The notes under the pieces are model-generated. The model ran no database searches. It saw only the letters and a list, made by a program, of their open reading frames with translations, and was not told the DNA's origin. Position numbers and translations under genes: made by a program. Of a DNA stretch of 64,000 nt, positions 50,017-57,550 are shown in pieces (within the stretch, counting starts at the first letter, position 1; the number at the start of each line of letters is the position of its first letter). This stretch comes from Acidimicrobiales bacterium (lineage in GTDB: Bacteria > Actinomycetota > Acidimicrobiia > Acidimicrobiales > SKKL01): positions 186,001 to 250,000 of the forward strand of contig JAXHLR010000002.1 in NCBI GenBank assembly GCA_034521975.1, in the 5' to 3' direction.

Positions 50017-50249
50017 ATGGCCGCGGTCTCCGCCGAGGCGGCCAAGACCCCCATGGGACCCTTCGCCCTCGACGCCCAGACCCCCGACGAGGGCAACATG
50101 CACACCCTGTTGCACTGGGCCACCGATGAGCAGAAGGAGCTGTACCTCACGCGGACGAGATCCACCAGATGCGCATCGCCGAGCGCACCCTGGCTGTCTA
50201 CAAGGACACCGGCGGCGTCAACGCCGCGACGGGTAGTCTTCCGCTGTAG
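50017..50249 (+). pseudogene. Remnant of an acyl-CoA dehydrogenase gene
   Basis: From 50017 one frame reads MAAVSAEAAKTPMGPFALDA, then QTPDEGNMHTLLHWATDEQK and ELYL, matching the N-terminal/middle part of ACAD10/11-like acyl-CoA dehydrogenases. From about 50150 another frame reads ADEIHQMRIAERTLAVYKDT and ends GSLPL at a TAG (50247-50249), matching their extreme C-terminus. About 250 residues between them are missing. This is an internal deletion with frame change. No product is expected. Confidence 0.72.
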
Positions 50250-50273
50250 CCGGCCTCACCAGATCGCGGGACC

Positions 50274-50327
50274 GCGGCTCTGGATCCCGGACCGTTCGCC
50301 ACGTGGGCGGTCCGGGACCAGAGCCGC
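50274..50327. terminator. Strong bidirectional stem-loop terminator
   Basis: GCGGCTCTGG (50274-50283) pairs with CCAGAGCCGC (50318-50327), and TCCCGGACCG (50285-50294) pairs with CGGTCCGGGA (50308-50317). That is 20 base pairs with one bulged A and a 13-base loop. It lies between the convergent acyl-CoA dehydrogenase remnant and the acyl-CoA ligase, two bases after the latter's stop. No T-run, as is common in actinobacteria. Confidence 0.75.
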
Positions 50328-50329
50328 CT

Positions 50330-51898
50330 CTACGAGGGTCGGTCCGTGGCGGCGAGCAGCGACTGGGCCCAGGCGTAGTCGGGCTTTCCCGACTCGGTTC
50401 GCTGGACCCGGTCGACCAGGGCCATGGTCCGTGGCGTCTTGTAGCTCGCGAGATTGGTGCGGCAGTGGTTGGCGAGCGTGGCTCTCGACACGTCGTGGCG
50501 CCCACGCACAGCGACCACCGCCCCGACCCGTTCTCCCCATCGGTCGTCGGGCAGGCCGACCACGACCGCGTCGTGCACCGCGGGGTGCTCGCGGAGCACC
50601 GCTTCGATCTCCTCGGGATGGATCTTCTCACCTCCTGAGTTGATCGTGGCCGATCCTCGTCCCAGCAGCAGGATCCGTCCGTCTCCATCCACCAGCGCCT
50701 GGTCGCCGGTGATCGCCCATCGCACCCCGTCGACGGTCGGGAAGGTGGCTGCGGTGCGTTCCGGGTCTCCCAGGTATCCGAGCGGGATGTGTCCCCGTCT
50801 GGCCACGCGGCCGGCGACCCCGCTGCCGGGTTCGACCGGCGACAGGGTGTCGTCGAGCACCACGGTGTGGTCGCCGGCCTCGAAGCGCGGTGGCCCGGTC
50901 ACCGGCGCCATTCCCGCCGAGTAGACGAGCGAGGCTTGTCCCCCGGTCTCGGACGTGCCATAGCTGTCGACCACCATCACCCACGGCAGCAGGTCCAGCA
51001 GCGCCCGCCTCACGGGAGCCGAGAGCGTGGCTCCGCCGGAGATCACCACGGTGAGGCTGGTGAGGTCCCAGCGGTCGGGCTCGGCCGCGACGGCGTCGGC
51101 GAGCGGGGCGGCGAACGCGTCTCCGACCACCACCAGATAGGACACCGATTCCGCGTCGACGAGATCGAGCAGGCCGGTCGGATCGTAGGTCGGTGCGGGC
51201 GAGAGGACCACGCAACTGCCCGCGAACAAGGTGAGGAACGCGAACCAGTGCGCGGTGCCGTGCATGAGTGGCGACGCGGGCAGGACCCGGTTGGGCGGGT
51301 CGGCGATCACGTCGGTGATCTGGTCGGGTGCCTCGATCGGGTTCGCGGTGCGGCGACCGCCACCCATGGCCGCGAAGAAGATGTCCTCGTGGCGCCACAC
51401 GACCCCCTTCGGGGCGCCGGTGGTGCCGCCGGTGTAGAGGATGTAGTGGTCGTCGCTGGATCGGGGCGACGTGGGGGTTCCCCCCGGAGCATCGTTCAGC
51501 CACCGCTCGTAGGCCGCACCTCGCTCGAGGGTCTTCAGCAGCCGGTCCAGGGCATCGACCCGTGGCGTCAGTTCGGGTTCGTGGACCAGCAGCCGGGCGC
51601 CGCTGTCGTCGAGCACGTGGCCCAGCTCGCCGGCCTGGTACCGGTAGTTGACGTTGATCGGCACCGCCCCCGACTTGAACGCGCCGAGCATGAGCTCGAG
51701 GTACTCGATGCTGTTGCGCAGCGCAATGGCCACCCGCTCGCCGGGTGCGATGCCCGAGCCGGCCAGCGCGGCGGCGACGCGATCGGCTCGCTGGTCGAGG
51801 TGACGGTACGTGCACCGGTGGTCGCCGCAGATGATCGCCTCGCGGCTGGGGACATGTCGCGCAACCCGCTCGAACAGGTCCGCCAGGTTGTAGCTCAC
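50330..51898 (-). CDS. Acyl-CoA synthetase (AMP-binding, FadD-like)
   Basis: A 522-residue adenylate-forming enzyme. YILYTGGTTGAPKGVVWRH near residue 155 is A3, VVDSYGTSETGGQASL near 318 is A5, ITGDQALVDGDGRILLLGRGS near 405 is A7/A8, and GGEKIHPEEIE follows. The C-terminal RTESGKPDY holds the catalytic lysine. MHGTAHWFAF and the overall order resemble actinobacterial fatty-acyl or steroid side-chain CoA ligases. Substrate unknown. A decayed acyl-CoA dehydrogenase lies next to it. The GTG at 51898 has TACGGT seven bases upstream; a GTG at 51907 overlaps the hexamer and is less likely. Confidence 0.85.
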   Translation of the reverse strand: MSYNLADLFERVARHVPSREAIICGDHRCTYRHLDQRADRVAAALAGSGIAPGERVAIALRNSIEYLELMLGAFKSGAVPINVNYRYQAGELGHVLDDSGARLLVHEPELTPRVDALDRLLKTLERGAAYERWLNDAPGGTPTSPRSSDDHYILYTGGTTGAPKGVVWRHEDIFFAAMGGGRRTANPIEAPDQITDVIADPPNRVLPASPLMHGTAHWFAFLTLFAGSCVVLSPAPTYDPTGLLDLVDAESVSYLVVVGDAFAAPLADAVAAEPDRWDLTSLTVVISGGATLSAPVRRALLDLLPWVMVVDSYGTSETGGQASLVYSAGMAPVTGPPRFEAGDHTVVLDDTLSPVEPGSGVAGRVARRGHIPLGYLGDPERTAATFPTVDGVRWAITGDQALVDGDGRILLLGRGSATINSGGEKIHPEEIEAVLREHPAVHDAVVVGLPDDRWGERVGAVVAVRGRHDVSRATLANHCRTNLASYKTPRTMALVDRVQRTESGKPDYAWAQSLLAATDRPS

Positions 51899-51905
51899 CG
51901 GGGTC

Positions 51906-51911
51906 ACCGTA
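51906..51911 (-). promoter_or_regulatory. -10 element of a leaderless promoter (TACGGT, minus strand)
   Basis: TACGGT on the minus strand ends 7 bases before the GTG at 51898. Confidence 0.5.
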
Positions 51912-51956
51912 GTGTGGCCACGAACGCACCCCGGACGGATCGGCGGACCGACGCGC

Positions 51957-52340
51957 TCAGGTGAACCAGATGCGTTGGTGCTGACGGCTCAGGGGGTGCA
52001 GCAGCAGCACGACCTGAGCGATCGGGAACAGCGCGATGGTGACGAACCGGAACTCCCCGAGGATGCTGGGGCCGAAGTCCCACAACCAGGCCACGAGCGG
52101 GAACAGCCCGAGCACGGTGATGCCCACGGCCAAGCGGTAGCCCCACCGCTTCTCGTTGGCGATGCCGAGCCCGCCGGCGACCATGGCGATCGACGCCAGC
52201 AGGTTGACCTCGAAGCCCCAGTAGAACTGGTAGACGGTGCCACCGAGGAGCAGGCCGAGCACGGCGCGGATGTAGAGCAACAGCACCGCGATTTGTAGGG
52301 TCTGCGGCTGATGAGGGTTGGTCCAGCGGCGCGTCTCCAT
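51957..52340 (-). CDS. Multi-span membrane protein of unknown function
   Basis: A 127-residue protein with four hydrophobic stretches: LQIAVLLLYIRAVLGLLLGG, NLLASIAMVAGGLGIAN, LAVGITVLGLFPLVAWLWDF and FVTIALFPIAQVVLLLHPLS. The N-terminus METRRWTNPHQPQT is polar. This is a DUF-type small integral membrane protein seen in actinobacteria; I cannot name it. Its start ATG (minus strand, 52340) overlaps the start ATG of the divergent nucleotidyltransferase within CCATGG. Confidence 0.65.
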   Translation of the reverse strand: METRRWTNPHQPQTLQIAVLLLYIRAVLGLLLGGTVYQFYWGFEVNLLASIAMVAGGLGIANEKRWGYRLAVGITVLGLFPLVAWLWDFGPSILGEFRFVTIALFPIAQVVLLLHPLSRQHQRIWFT

Positions 52341-53085
52341 GGTTGACAGTCTGGCAGGCCTCGTGTTGGCCGCCGGTGCCGGCACCCGGATGGAGCCCTT
52401 GAGCCGGGTGCGTCCCAAGCCGCTCCTGCCCTTCGGCCAGGCGGCCCTGGTTGACCACGCCATCGCCAGGTTGCGGTCCTGCACCACCAGGATCGCGGTG
52501 AACGCCCACCACGGGCGGGCCGAGATGGAGGCCCACCTGTCGGGCCGGGTCCACCTGTCGGTCGAGGACCGGCCGGGCCTCGGCACCGCCGGCGGCGTGG
52601 CCCACGCCGCGCCGTGGATCGGCGACGACGATCTCGTCGTGGTCAACGCCGACACCTGGTGTCCCGGCGACCTCGAACCACTCGCTCAGAGCTGGGATCG
52701 AGACCGGATCCGGGTCGTCGTGGCGGGAGCACCTGTCCTGGCTGCCGATTCGCGCATCGTCGCCTCGTTCCTCCCCGCGCGTGAGGTCGCCCGGCTGGCC
52801 GTGGAACCCTCAGGGCTCTACGAGACGTGCTGGGCTCCGGCGGCCGAGGCCGGTCGTCTCGACGTGGTCGGTTGGGAGGGGACCGTGATCGACTGTGCCA
52901 CTCCCCGCGACTACCTCACCGCCAGCCTGCTGAGGTCGCGGGGCCACTCGGTCGTCGGCGAGGGCGCGGTGGTCGAGGGAACGGTCGTCCGCTCGGTCGT
53001 GTGGCCCGGTGCCCACGTGTGGCCTGTCGAGATCCTGGTCGACGCCATCCGCACCGATGTGGGGGTCACCGTGCTGGTCCGGTGA
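52339..53085 (+). CDS. Sugar-phosphate nucleotidyltransferase family protein
   Basis: A 248-residue protein. LAGLVLAAGAGTRMEPLSRVRPKPLLPFG near residues 4-32 is the NTP-transferase signature (LAAGxGTRMxPLTxxxPKPLLP). VVNADTW near residue 109 holds the metal-binding Asp (usual NGD, here NAD). The C-terminus has a short hexapeptide-like segment (GEGAVVEGTVVRSVVWPGAHV). It should form NDP-sugars or related compounds; substrate unknown. The ATG at 52339 is preferred; a TTG at 52318 in frame would overlap the divergent gene's start. Confidence 0.82.
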   Translation: MVDSLAGLVLAAGAGTRMEPLSRVRPKPLLPFGQAALVDHAIARLRSCTTRIAVNAHHGRAEMEAHLSGRVHLSVEDRPGLGTAGGVAHAAPWIGDDDLVVVNADTWCPGDLEPLAQSWDRDRIRVVVAGAPVLAADSRIVASFLPAREVARLAVEPSGLYETCWAPAAEAGRLDVVGWEGTVIDCATPRDYLTASLLRSRGHSVVGEGAVVEGTVVRSVVWPGAHVWPVEILVDAIRTDVGVTVLVR

Positions 53086-53088
53086 GGT

Positions 53089-54138
53089 TCAGGCGCCTGG
53101 GTCGCGGCGACGGCGCGGGGATGCCACCGTGGTCGTCTGGTTCGCTCGGAGCTGGCCGCACGCGGCATCGATGTCGGTACCGCGGTTCTGGCGGACCGTG
53201 GCGTTGATGCCGAGTGACCGCAGATGCTCGCAGAACGACCGGACCCGTTCCGGTGGTGTCCCCCGGGTGGGGTAGCCGGGTGTGGGGTTGAGGGGGATCA
53301 GGTTCACGTGTGCTCGCAGGGGGCGGGCGAACGTCGCCAGCTGCCGGGCGTCGAGATCCGAGTCGTTGACACCGTCGATCAGGGCCCACTCGAAGGACAG
53401 GCGGCGTCCCTTGGCTCGCAGGTACTCGTTGCAGGCCTCGGCGAGCACCGCGAGCGGGTACCGCCGGTTGATGGGGACGAGCTGGTCGCGACGCTCGTCG
53501 TCGGCCAGGTGGAGCGACACCGCCAGGTTCACCGGCAGAGCTTCGGCGGCCAGTCGTCGGATGCCGGGCACCAGGCCGACCGTCGACACCGTGATGTGGC
53601 GCGCCGAGAGCCCCACGTCGGCGTGGAGCCGCTCGATGGCGCCCCACATGGCGTCGTAGTTGGCCAGCGGTTCGCCCATCCCCATGAAGACCACGTTCGA
53701 CAGGCGGCGGGGCAAGGCCGCTCGCCGGGCCTCGATCACCTGCTCGACGATCTCGCCGACGCTGAGCTGACGGTCGAACCCGGCCTGACCGGTTGCACAG
53801 AACGAGCAGGCCATGGCGCAGCCGGCCTGGGTGCTCACACATGCCGTGGTGCGGTCGCGGTAGTGCATGAGCACGGTCTCGATCCGGGCGCCGCCGTCGA
53901 GCTCCCACAGCCACTTGGCGGTCATGGCGTCGTCACTGACCGACTCGGCGACCGGTGTGAGCGCGCGTGGAAGCTCCTCGGCCAGATGCTCCCGGAGTCC
54001 CTTGGGCACGTCGGTCAGCTCGAGCAGGTCCCGCCCCTGGTGGTAGAGGCCGTCCCAGATCTGTCGAGTCCGGTAGGCGGGTTCGTCCTCGAGCAGGCCT
54101 GCGAGCTCGTGGGCGCTGGGGTCATAGCGGGTGGGCAC
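53089..54138 (-). CDS. rlmN: Dual-specificity RNA methyltransferase RlmN
   Basis: A 349-residue radical-SAM enzyme methylating C2 of A2503 in 23S rRNA and A37 of some tRNAs. ACVSTQAGCAMACSFCATGQ contains the second conserved Cys region and the CxxxCxxC cluster motif near residues 105-115. GMGEPLANYD near 152 binds SAM, and SLHLADDERRDQLVPINRRYP and NLIPLNPTPG are standard. The C-terminal RSFCEHLRSLGINATVRQNRG has the Cys that forms the methyl-linked intermediate. The GTG at 54138 has TAAGCT six bases upstream. Confidence 0.95.
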   Translation of the reverse strand: MPTRYDPSAHELAGLLEDEPAYRTRQIWDGLYHQGRDLLELTDVPKGLREHLAEELPRALTPVAESVSDDAMTAKWLWELDGGARIETVLMHYRDRTTACVSTQAGCAMACSFCATGQAGFDRQLSVGEIVEQVIEARRAALPRRLSNVVFMGMGEPLANYDAMWGAIERLHADVGLSARHITVSTVGLVPGIRRLAAEALPVNLAVSLHLADDERRDQLVPINRRYPLAVLAEACNEYLRAKGRRLSFEWALIDGVNDSDLDARQLATFARPLRAHVNLIPLNPTPGYPTRGTPPERVRSFCEHLRSLGINATVRQNRGTDIDAACGQLRANQTTTVASPRRRRDPGA

Positions 54139-54144
54139 CCACTC

Positions 54145-54150
54145 AGCTTA
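54145..54150 (-). promoter_or_regulatory. -10 element of a leaderless promoter (TAAGCT, minus strand)
   Basis: TAAGCT on the minus strand ends 6 bases before the rlmN GTG at 54138. Confidence 0.5.
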
Positions 54151-54165
54151 GGCAGCGGCCCTGGA

Positions 54166-54171
54166 TACGCT
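54166..54171 (+). promoter_or_regulatory. -10 element of a leaderless promoter (TACGCT)
   Basis: TACGCT is followed by 6 bases and the ATG at 54178 of the VIT1-type gene. Confidence 0.5.
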
Positions 54172-54177
54172 GTCGGC

Positions 54178-54927
54178 ATGGACCACGATCCCTCGCTGCG
54201 GAACGACTCCCTCGATGCCGTCTACCGGGCGGCGCACCGCAACCACCAGCACCGGAGCGTGTCCACCGGAGGCGCCAGAGCAGCGGTCTTCGGCGCCAGC
54301 GACGGTCTGGTGTCGAACGTGTCGCTGATCCTCGGTATGGCCGGCGCGTCACCTGCGGAGGGCGTCGTCCGCCTCGCGGGGATCGCCGGGCTCGTCGCCG
54401 GTGCGGTGTCGATGGCCGCAGGCGAGTACATCTCCATGCGTGCCCAGACCGAGCTCTACGAGCGCGAGCTGCGGATCGAGCGCTCCGCCCAGCGCCAGAA
54501 CCCCGAGCTCGAGCAGCTGGAGCTGTCCAAGATCTACGAGGATCGGGGGATGAGCGCTGAGCTGGCCGAGGAGCTGGCCGGGGCCATGATGCGCGACCCC
54601 GACGTGGCGCTGGAGGTCCATGCCCGCGAGGAGCTCGGCATCGATCCCGATGAGCTCGGCTCGCCGCTGGGGGCTGCGGGCTCGTCGTTCGCCGCCTTCG
54701 CCGTCGGTGCCGCGCTGCCGCTGATCCCCTGGCTGTTCACTGCGGGCACCGGGGCGTTCGTCGGTTCGGTCGTTCTCGGGTTGGTGGGCGCGTTGGTGCT
54801 CGGCGCGATCGTTGGCTTCTTCTCGGGCCGGTCGCCGGTCTACACCGCGGTCCGCCAGGCACTGGTGGCCAGCGGGGCCGCCGCGGTCACCTACGGGATC
54901 GGCTCGGCCATCGGCGTCGGGATCTGA
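54178..54927 (+). CDS. VIT1/CCC1-family iron/manganese transporter-like protein
   Basis: A 249-residue membrane protein. RAAVFGASDGLVSNVSLILGMAGA near residues 34-57 and GLVAGAVSMAAGEYISMRAQTELYERE near 70-96 form the first helices with the metal-pathway GASDGL and MAxGEYxS motifs. A cytoplasmic acidic loop (ELEQLELSKIYEDRGMSAELAEEL) may bind metal. Three more helices follow. Plant VIT1 and yeast CCC1 move Fe and Mn into vacuoles; bacterial members may export them. The 3' end overlaps mshD by 37 bases, on opposite strands. Confidence 0.88.
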   Translation: MDHDPSLRNDSLDAVYRAAHRNHQHRSVSTGGARAAVFGASDGLVSNVSLILGMAGASPAEGVVRLAGIAGLVAGAVSMAAGEYISMRAQTELYERELRIERSAQRQNPELEQLELSKIYEDRGMSAELAEELAGAMMRDPDVALEVHAREELGIDPDELGSPLGAAGSSFAAFAVGAALPLIPWLFTAGTGAFVGSVVLGLVGALVLGAIVGFFSGRSPVYTAVRQALVASGAAAVTYGIGSAIGVGI

Positions 54928-55685
54928 GCCGGAACGTCGCGTTCGAACACCGTCACCGTGTGGTGGACGGTGAAGCCGAGCTGTTCGTAGAGCGCGACGG
55001 CCGGTCGGTTGTCGGCCTCGGTGTAGAGCATGGCGGTGTCGAGACCCAGGCCGGCGAGGTGTTCGAGTCCGGCGAGCACCAGGGCGCGCCCCAGGCCCCG
55101 TCCGGTGGCATCGGGGTGGACGGCGATCACATAGATCTCCCCGAGCGGAGGGTCGAGGTCGTGGTGCACCTTGGTCCAGCAGAACCCCAGCAACGGGCCG
55201 GTCGGCGGGTGCACGAGGAAGCCGTTCGGATCGAACCACGGTTCATCCTCGTGGTCGCGGAGGTGCTGGCGGGTCCACCCGCTCTGCTCGGGATGCCAGG
55301 CGAACGCGGCGTTGTTGATCCGGAGCCAGTCCTCGTCGTCGCGGCCGGGTTCGAAGGGCCGGGTGTCGAGATCCGTGGTGTGTGGAACCGGGAGCGACCG
55401 GCGCATCTGGACGAGCCGGCGGGTCGGCGCCAGGCCCGCGGCGGTCGCGATCTGGTGGTGCTCGGCGCTCGCGTCCGGAACCCGCCAGCGGACCGGGCCT
55501 CCACCGTGGTCGCCGATCGTCTGCACCAGATCGTCGAGGAGTCGGCTGGCGGTGGCTACGTCGAGTCCTCCGGCTCCGCCGTGCAGCTCCACCTCCCATC
55601 CGCGTTCGCCGGGGTGGGCGACGCCCTCGGCACCGTGGTGGTGCACGGTCAGCGCTCGGTCGGGAGGGAGGGGTGTGGTCGACAT
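54891..55685 (-). CDS. mshD: Mycothiol synthase
   Basis: A 264-residue protein with two GNAT domains. The second holds GEIYVIAVHPDATGRGLGRALVLAGLEHL, with the acetyl-CoA loop GRGLGRAL, and MLYTEADNRPAVALYEQLGF. RINNAAFAWHPEQSGWTRQHL and DPNGFLVH are MshD signatures. The enzyme acetylates Cys-GlcN-inositol in the last step of mycothiol synthesis, which restricts the organism to actinobacteria. It is somewhat shorter than mycobacterial MshD (about 315) because the N-terminal domain is small. Leaderless start at 55685. Confidence 0.9.
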   Translation of the reverse strand: MSTTPLPPDRALTVHHHGAEGVAHPGERGWEVELHGGAGGLDVATASRLLDDLVQTIGDHGGGPVRWRVPDASAEHHQIATAAGLAPTRRLVQMRRSLPVPHTTDLDTRPFEPGRDDEDWLRINNAAFAWHPEQSGWTRQHLRDHEDEPWFDPNGFLVHPPTGPLLGFCWTKVHHDLDPPLGEIYVIAVHPDATGRGLGRALVLAGLEHLAGLGLDTAMLYTEADNRPAVALYEQLGFTVHHTVTVFERDVPAQIPTPMAEPIP

Positions 55686-55693
55686 CGCGGTCG

Positions 55694-55699
55694 AGGGTA
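55694..55699 (-). promoter_or_regulatory. -10 element of a leaderless promoter (TACCCT, minus strand)
   Basis: TACCCT on the minus strand ends 8 bases before the mshD ATG at 55685. Confidence 0.5.
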
Positions 55700-55836
55700 C
55701 CGGTCGGCGTCGTCGGCTCGGGTCAGGCCCCGGGGCCAGTCTTCCGGGAGCCGGTTCGACCGTACGCCGTAGAACGCGAACGGCGCTCTAGAACCGAAAA
55801 GTTGAATGTGGATGTGTCACGGCGTCGCGGGCGGTG

Positions 55837-55973
55837 TATGGTGATACCTGCCAGGTCCCGCCACCTGGCTGAAGGTGACCCGGGATCCGCCGCCTGAGGT
55901 CACCCGGTCGGCGCCCCTTCGGGGGCGCCGACTCGCGTCAGGGCCCCGACCGTACAACGTAAGAACCTTCAGC
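55837..55973 (+). ncRNA. Candidate structured non-coding RNA
   Basis: Between the mshD start and a convergent small gene, 310 bases lack a coding frame but hold three hairpins. GCCAGGT (55850-55856) pairs with ACCTGGC (55863-55869). GGTGACC (55874-55880) pairs with GGTCACC (55898-55904). An 11-bp stem, GTCGGCGCCCC (55907-55917) with GGGGCGCCGAC (55922-55932), has a TTCG loop. GCTGAAGGT (55868-55876) can also pair with ACCTTCAGC (55965-55973). TATGGT (55837-55842) is a possible -10. I do not recognise it as SRP RNA, 6S, RNase P or a known riboswitch. The strand is uncertain. Confidence 0.4.
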
Positions 55974-55995
55974 GGGGCGTGCGTCGTCCGCGTGG

Positions 55996-56187
55996 TCATC
56001 GCAGGCGGTGCACCAGACGGTCGAGGCGCCGGTAGGCGCTGCGCAGGGCTCGCTCCACCTCGTCGAGGTCGGTGCTGATGTCGTCGGTCTCGGTGTCACG
56101 GTGCGCGTCGGCGATGGCAACCACCCGTTGGGTGAGCTCGGAGAGCGTCGAGGACACCGATGAGAGCTGGGCGCGGTGTTCGTCCAT
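55996..56187 (-). CDS. Small uncharacterised helical protein
   Basis: A 63-residue acidic/basic helical protein: MDEHRAQLSSVSSTLSELTQ, then AHRDTETDDISTDLDEVERALRSAYRRLDRLVHRL. It looks like two helices in a coiled coil. A CATACT hexamer on the minus strand ends 6 bases before its ATG, which supports a leaderless start. No family recognised. Confidence 0.55.
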   Translation of the reverse strand: MDEHRAQLSSVSSTLSELTQRVVAIADAHRDTETDDISTDLDEVERALRSAYRRLDRLVHRLR

Positions 56188-56239
56188 GCACGCAGTATGA
56201 CCCCACGAAACCGATGGGCGATCCGATCGGTGGGACCGG

Positions 56240-56245
56240 TACCGT
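56240..56245 (+). promoter_or_regulatory. -10 element upstream of the his operon (TACCGT)
   Basis: TACCGT ends 9 bases before the hisD ATG at 56255, so the his operon is likely leaderless or nearly so. Confidence 0.5.
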
Positions 56246-56254
56246 GGCGGGGCC

Positions 56255-57550
56255 ATGATCCTGACCCACCTCGATCTGCGAGGACTCGACGACGACGCCC
56301 TCCGCGCCACCCTGCCCCGGCCCAAGGCGGCCGGCTCCGAGCCGGTGGAAGCGGTGCGCGAGATCCTCGACGACGTCCGCGTACGCGGCGACACCGCGGT
56401 CCTCGAGCTCACCGAACGCTTCGACGGGGTGCGCCTCGATTCGCCACGTGTCCCTTCCGCCGCGTTGGACGAAGCCCTGGCGTCGATCGATCCGTCGGTG
56501 CGGGCCGCGCTCGACGCTGCCGCCGAGCGCATCCGGGCCCACCACCAGACCCAGGTGCGCCACGACCACACCGACACCCGCGACGGCATCAGCATCGAGG
56601 CGCTGGTCCGGCCGGTCGAGCGCGCCGGCATCTACGTGCCCGGGGGCAGGGCCGCCTACCCGAGCACGGTGCTGATGACGGTCATCCCCGCCCGCGTCGC
56701 CGGCGTGCCCGAGGTTGTGCTGTGCGTGCCACCGGACCGCGCCACCGGTCGAGTCGCCGAGGTGACCCTGGCCGCGGCCGCGATCGCCGGGGTCGACGAG
56801 GTCTACGCCATCGGTGGAGCCCAGGCGATCGGTGCCATGGCCTACGGCACCGAGACGGTGCGCCCGGTCGACGTCATCGCCGGGCCCGGCAACGTGTTCG
56901 TCGCGGTCGCCAAGCGCGAGGTGTCCGACCGGGTCGGCATCGCGGCGGCCTTCGCGGGACCGTCCGAGGTGGTGGTCGTCGCCGACGAGACGACACCGGT
57001 CGACTACGCGGCCATCGACGTCATCCTGCAGGCCGAGCACGGCCCCGACGGCACCTCGTGGCTCATCAGCTGGTCCCCGGAGGTGTGCGAGGCGGTGGAC
57101 GCCGCGGTCGAACGTCTCGTCGCCGGCGCTCCACGGCGAACCGAGATCGAACAGACCTTGTCCGCCGGTGGGTTCAGCGCCCTCGTCGACGGCCCCGAGC
57201 AGGCCATCGCGGTCGCCAACCTCGTCGCCCCCGAACACCTCGAGCTCCTCTGCGACGACCCTCGTCGGTTGCTTCCGCTGGTGCGCAACGCACCGGCGGT
57301 GTTCTGCGGACCGCTCTCTCCCGCGTCGATCGGCGACTACATCGCCGGTCCCAGCCACGTGCTCCCCACCGACGGCACCGCCCGATTCGCCAGCGCGCTC
57401 ACCGTCGCCGACTTCACCAAGGACATCCACGTGGTGACCGTCGAGCCCGCGGGCTTCGACGCCGTGGCTCCCCACGTGGTGGCGCTGGCGGCGGCCGAGG
57501 GGCTCGATGCCCATGCCGAATCGGTCCGTCTCCGCCAGGCCGACCGATGA
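56255..57550 (+). CDS. hisD: Histidinol dehydrogenase
   Basis: A 431-residue zinc enzyme for the last two oxidations of histidine synthesis. VERAGIYVPGGRAAYPSTVLM near residues 122-142 and the segment from IGGAQAIGAMAYGTETVRPV near 187 to GPGNVFVAVAKREV near 210 are family signatures. AGPSEVVVVADETT near 234 and GPSHVLPT near 365 contribute to the active site and zinc site. It is the first gene of hisDCBHAF. hisC starts inside its stop codon (ATGA). Confidence 0.95.
   Translation: MILTHLDLRGLDDDALRATLPRPKAAGSEPVEAVREILDDVRVRGDTAVLELTERFDGVRLDSPRVPSAALDEALASIDPSVRAALDAAAERIRAHHQTQVRHDHTDTRDGISIEALVRPVERAGIYVPGGRAAYPSTVLMTVIPARVAGVPEVVLCVPPDRATGRVAEVTLAAAAIAGVDEVYAIGGAQAIGAMAYGTETVRPVDVIAGPGNVFVAVAKREVSDRVGIAAAFAGPSEVVVVADETTPVDYAAIDVILQAEHGPDGTSWLISWSPEVCEAVDAAVERLVAGAPRRTEIEQTLSAGGFSALVDGPEQAIAVANLVAPEHLELLCDDPRRLLPLVRNAPAVFCGPLSPASIGDYIAGPSHVLPTDGTARFASALTVADFTKDIHVVTVEPAGFDAVAPHVVALAAAEGLDAHAESVRLRQADR

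Noticed and set aside
55907-55932. The TTCG-loop hairpin as a simple terminator
   Set aside because: It lacks a T-run on either strand and sits 60 bases beyond the nearest stop (55996, minus strand), with other competing pairings. I kept it as part of a candidate RNA, though termination cannot be excluded.
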